Origin: Alphaproteobacteria bacterium CG11_big_fil_rev_8_21_14_0_20_44_7
GTDB taxonomy: Bacteria; Pseudomonadota; Alphaproteobacteria; Rickettsiales; 21-14-0-20-44-7
Length of the DNA stretch: 13,214 bases
Assembly: GCA_002787615.1 (NCBI GenBank)
Contig: PCXJ01000117.1
Span: 1 to 13,214 of the forward strand
Direction of reading: 5' to 3'
The position numbers and the translations under genes were made by a program. Shown here one piece after another: positions 12,525-13,214 of the stretch. A model generated the notes under the pieces. That model had not been told where the DNA came from. It worked only from the letters and a program-made list of their open reading frames with translations, and did no database searches. The first letter of the stretch is position 1. Each line of letters starts with the position of its first letter.

Positions 12525-12554
12525 ATTGCGGTTTTGCGGAGCTAATACCGCAAT
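12525..12554. repeat. palindrome between cobS and the GIY-YIG gene
   Basis: ATTGCGG (12525-12531) is complementary to CCGCAAT (12548-12554). A second TTGCGG (12534-12539) can pair instead with CCGCAA across an 8-base loop, so two hairpins compete. No T-run follows. It lies just after the cobS stop and ends 8 bases before the GIY-YIG ATG. Confidence 0.5.
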
Positions 12555-12562
12555 CCGGTTAA

Positions 12563-12865
12563 ATGGAGTGGGTTTTGAAGCAACCATGTGTCTATATACT
12601 GGCCAAATCAAGGAGGTCTACACTGTATGTAGGTGTAACTTCAGATTTAATCAAAAGAGTATACGAGCATAAGAATGAACTAACAAAAGGTTTCAGTGCA
12701 AAGTATAATATAAAAAAGTTGGTTTATTATGAATTTTGCGGAACTATGCAAGATGCGATTATCAAAGAAAAACGTGTCAAAAAGTGGAAACGACAATTTA
12801 AATATAATATCATTGAAGAAATGAATCCCGATTGGGAAGATCTTTATGATAGGATTATAAAATAA
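12563..12865 (+). CDS. GIY-YIG domain endonuclease-like protein
   Basis: A 100-residue single-domain protein of the small GIY-YIG (UPF0213/YhbQ-like) group. The GIY half is PCVYILA at about 8-14, and the YIG half is LYVGVTSDL at 21-29. Arg32 and EHK (35-37) follow, then GFSAKYNIKKLVYYE at 43-57, the catalytic-type Glu69 in AIIKEKRVKKWKR, and the ending NPDWEDLYDRI. All expected active-site residues are present. Such proteins are putative structure-specific nucleases with no settled role. Its codons are clearly more A+T-rich than those of cobS and cobT on each side, and palindromes flank it, which suggests insertion into the cobS-cobT pair. No clear Shine-Dalgarno precedes ATG 12563. Confidence 0.9.
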   Translation: MEWVLKQPCVYILAKSRRSTLYVGVTSDLIKRVYEHKNELTKGFSAKYNIKKLVYYEFCGTMQDAIIKEKRVKKWKRQFKYNIIEEMNPDWEDLYDRIIK

Positions 12866-12869
12866 CCAG

Positions 12870-12899
12870 AACGCGGTATTGATTGCATCAAACCGCGTT
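12870..12899. repeat. palindrome between the GIY-YIG gene and cobT
   Basis: AACGCGGT (12870-12877) pairs perfectly with ACCGCGTT (12892-12899), and inside it TTGAT (12879-12883) pairs with ATCAA (12887-12891) around TGC, making a near-continuous 13-bp hairpin. There is no T-run, so it is not a standard terminator. It shares a GCGG/CCGC core with the palindrome on the other side of the GIY-YIG gene. Confidence 0.6.
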
Positions 12900-12914
12900 G
12901 ACAATTCGGGCTTT

Positions 12915-13214
12915 ATGAACAAGGAAGCAATAGCGGCAGCGTTTCGGGCATTGGGCAAAACCAAAGCGGAAATCTCTTATCAGATCTCAAATCGTGAAGA
13001 TTACCATTTTGAAGATGGAATGCTGATTATTCCCGATAGCGAGGATGCACATTTTGTCAGAGCAATGGCAGATATGGCGGCGGCTAATTTGCGCTTTCAT
13101 GATGCTGAATTGCACCGAGAATTGAAACCGCAAGCCGCAGACGCGCGAGAAATATATGATGCGCTGGAACGGACGCGGGGAGAAATTTTGCTGGCTAAGC
13201 GTTATGCGGGGGCA
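12915..13214 (+). CDS. cobT: cobaltochelatase subunit CobT, N-terminal part, cut by window end
   Basis: The frame from ATG 12915 stays open for 100 codons to the right edge. It begins MNKEAIAAAFRALGKTKAEI and contains VRAMADMAAANLRFHDAELH, then RELKPQAADAREIYDALERTR and GEILLAKRYAGA. These match the CobT N-terminal region, where RGxxDxxALxLxxHDxxxH, LxPxGxxARxxFxAxExAR and GAxxMxGV are conserved. CobT binds CobS in the cobalt-chelating complex; its acidic linker and C-terminal von Willebrand A/MIDAS domain would lie outside. No good Shine-Dalgarno is seen. It starts 15 bases after the second palindrome. Confidence 0.85.
   Translation, partial: MNKEAIAAAFRALGKTKAEISYQISNREDYHFEDGMLIIPDSEDAHFVRAMADMAAANLRFHDAELHRELKPQAADAREIYDALERTRGEILLAKRYAGA

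Noticed and set aside
1..13214. CRISPR array, rRNA or complete insertion sequence
   Set aside because: No regularly spaced repeat array, no rRNA sequence and no transposase-like reading frame were seen on either strand.

Overview
The window looks like chromosomal DNA from an A+T-rich alphaproteobacterium. Evidence: the block tuf - tRNA-Trp - secE - nusG - rplK - rplA - rplJ - rplL; bolA beside aerobic-type cobaltochelatase genes cobS/cobT; an IalB-family protein; and a lipoprotein resembling the alphaproteobacterial CC0125/CC1285 family. I cannot name a genus from sequence alone.

Region by region. (1) 1-4315, all minus strand: a translation/secretion block read tuf, tRNA-Trp(CCA), secE, nusG, rplK (L11), rplA (L1), rplJ (L10), rplL (L7/L12). 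rplL reaches the left edge; only the last base of its probable stop codon is missing. (2) 4316-4818: a roughly 500-base gap with a candidate tuf promoter (minus), a plus-strand hairpin overlapping a TTGACT box, a doubtful 25-codon reading frame, and a promoter plus Shine-Dalgarno for the next gene. (3) 4819-6075, plus: a large exported protein of unknown function, followed by a terminator. (4) 6154-9294: a small integrative island of about 3.1 kb. It is bounded by a perfect 22-bp direct repeat that is the 3' end of tRNA-Gly(TCC). It carries an integrase gene cut down to its N-terminal arm-binding domain, GGGGGCAAG-type repeats at both ends (likely integrase arm sites), and a three-gene minus-strand operon: two small lipoproteins and a secreted TPR protein. 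(5) 9274-9347: the intact tRNA-Gly. (6) 9573-11148: a HTH regulator with a TrmB-like C-terminal region, a DUF378-like membrane protein, and an IalB-family exported protein. (7) 11310-13214: bolA and cobS, divergent with start codons overlapping inside one CATG; then a GIY-YIG endonuclease-like gene set between two palindromes; then the start of cobT, running off the right edge.

How the parts work together. The left block makes ribosomal stalk and L1-stalk proteins, EF-Tu, the essential translocon subunit SecE and the transcription factor NusG. The island is the main accessory feature. Its operon promoter starts almost exactly where the integrase homology stops, so the remaining element looks like cargo fixed by loss of the recombinase catalytic domain. 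All three cargo products carry export signals, suggesting a cell-envelope module of two outer-membrane-type lipoproteins and a periplasmic or surface TPR scaffold. Removing the island on paper rejoins the tRNA-Gly 3' end to a strong terminator at 6122-6145, which fits insertion between a tRNA and its own terminator.
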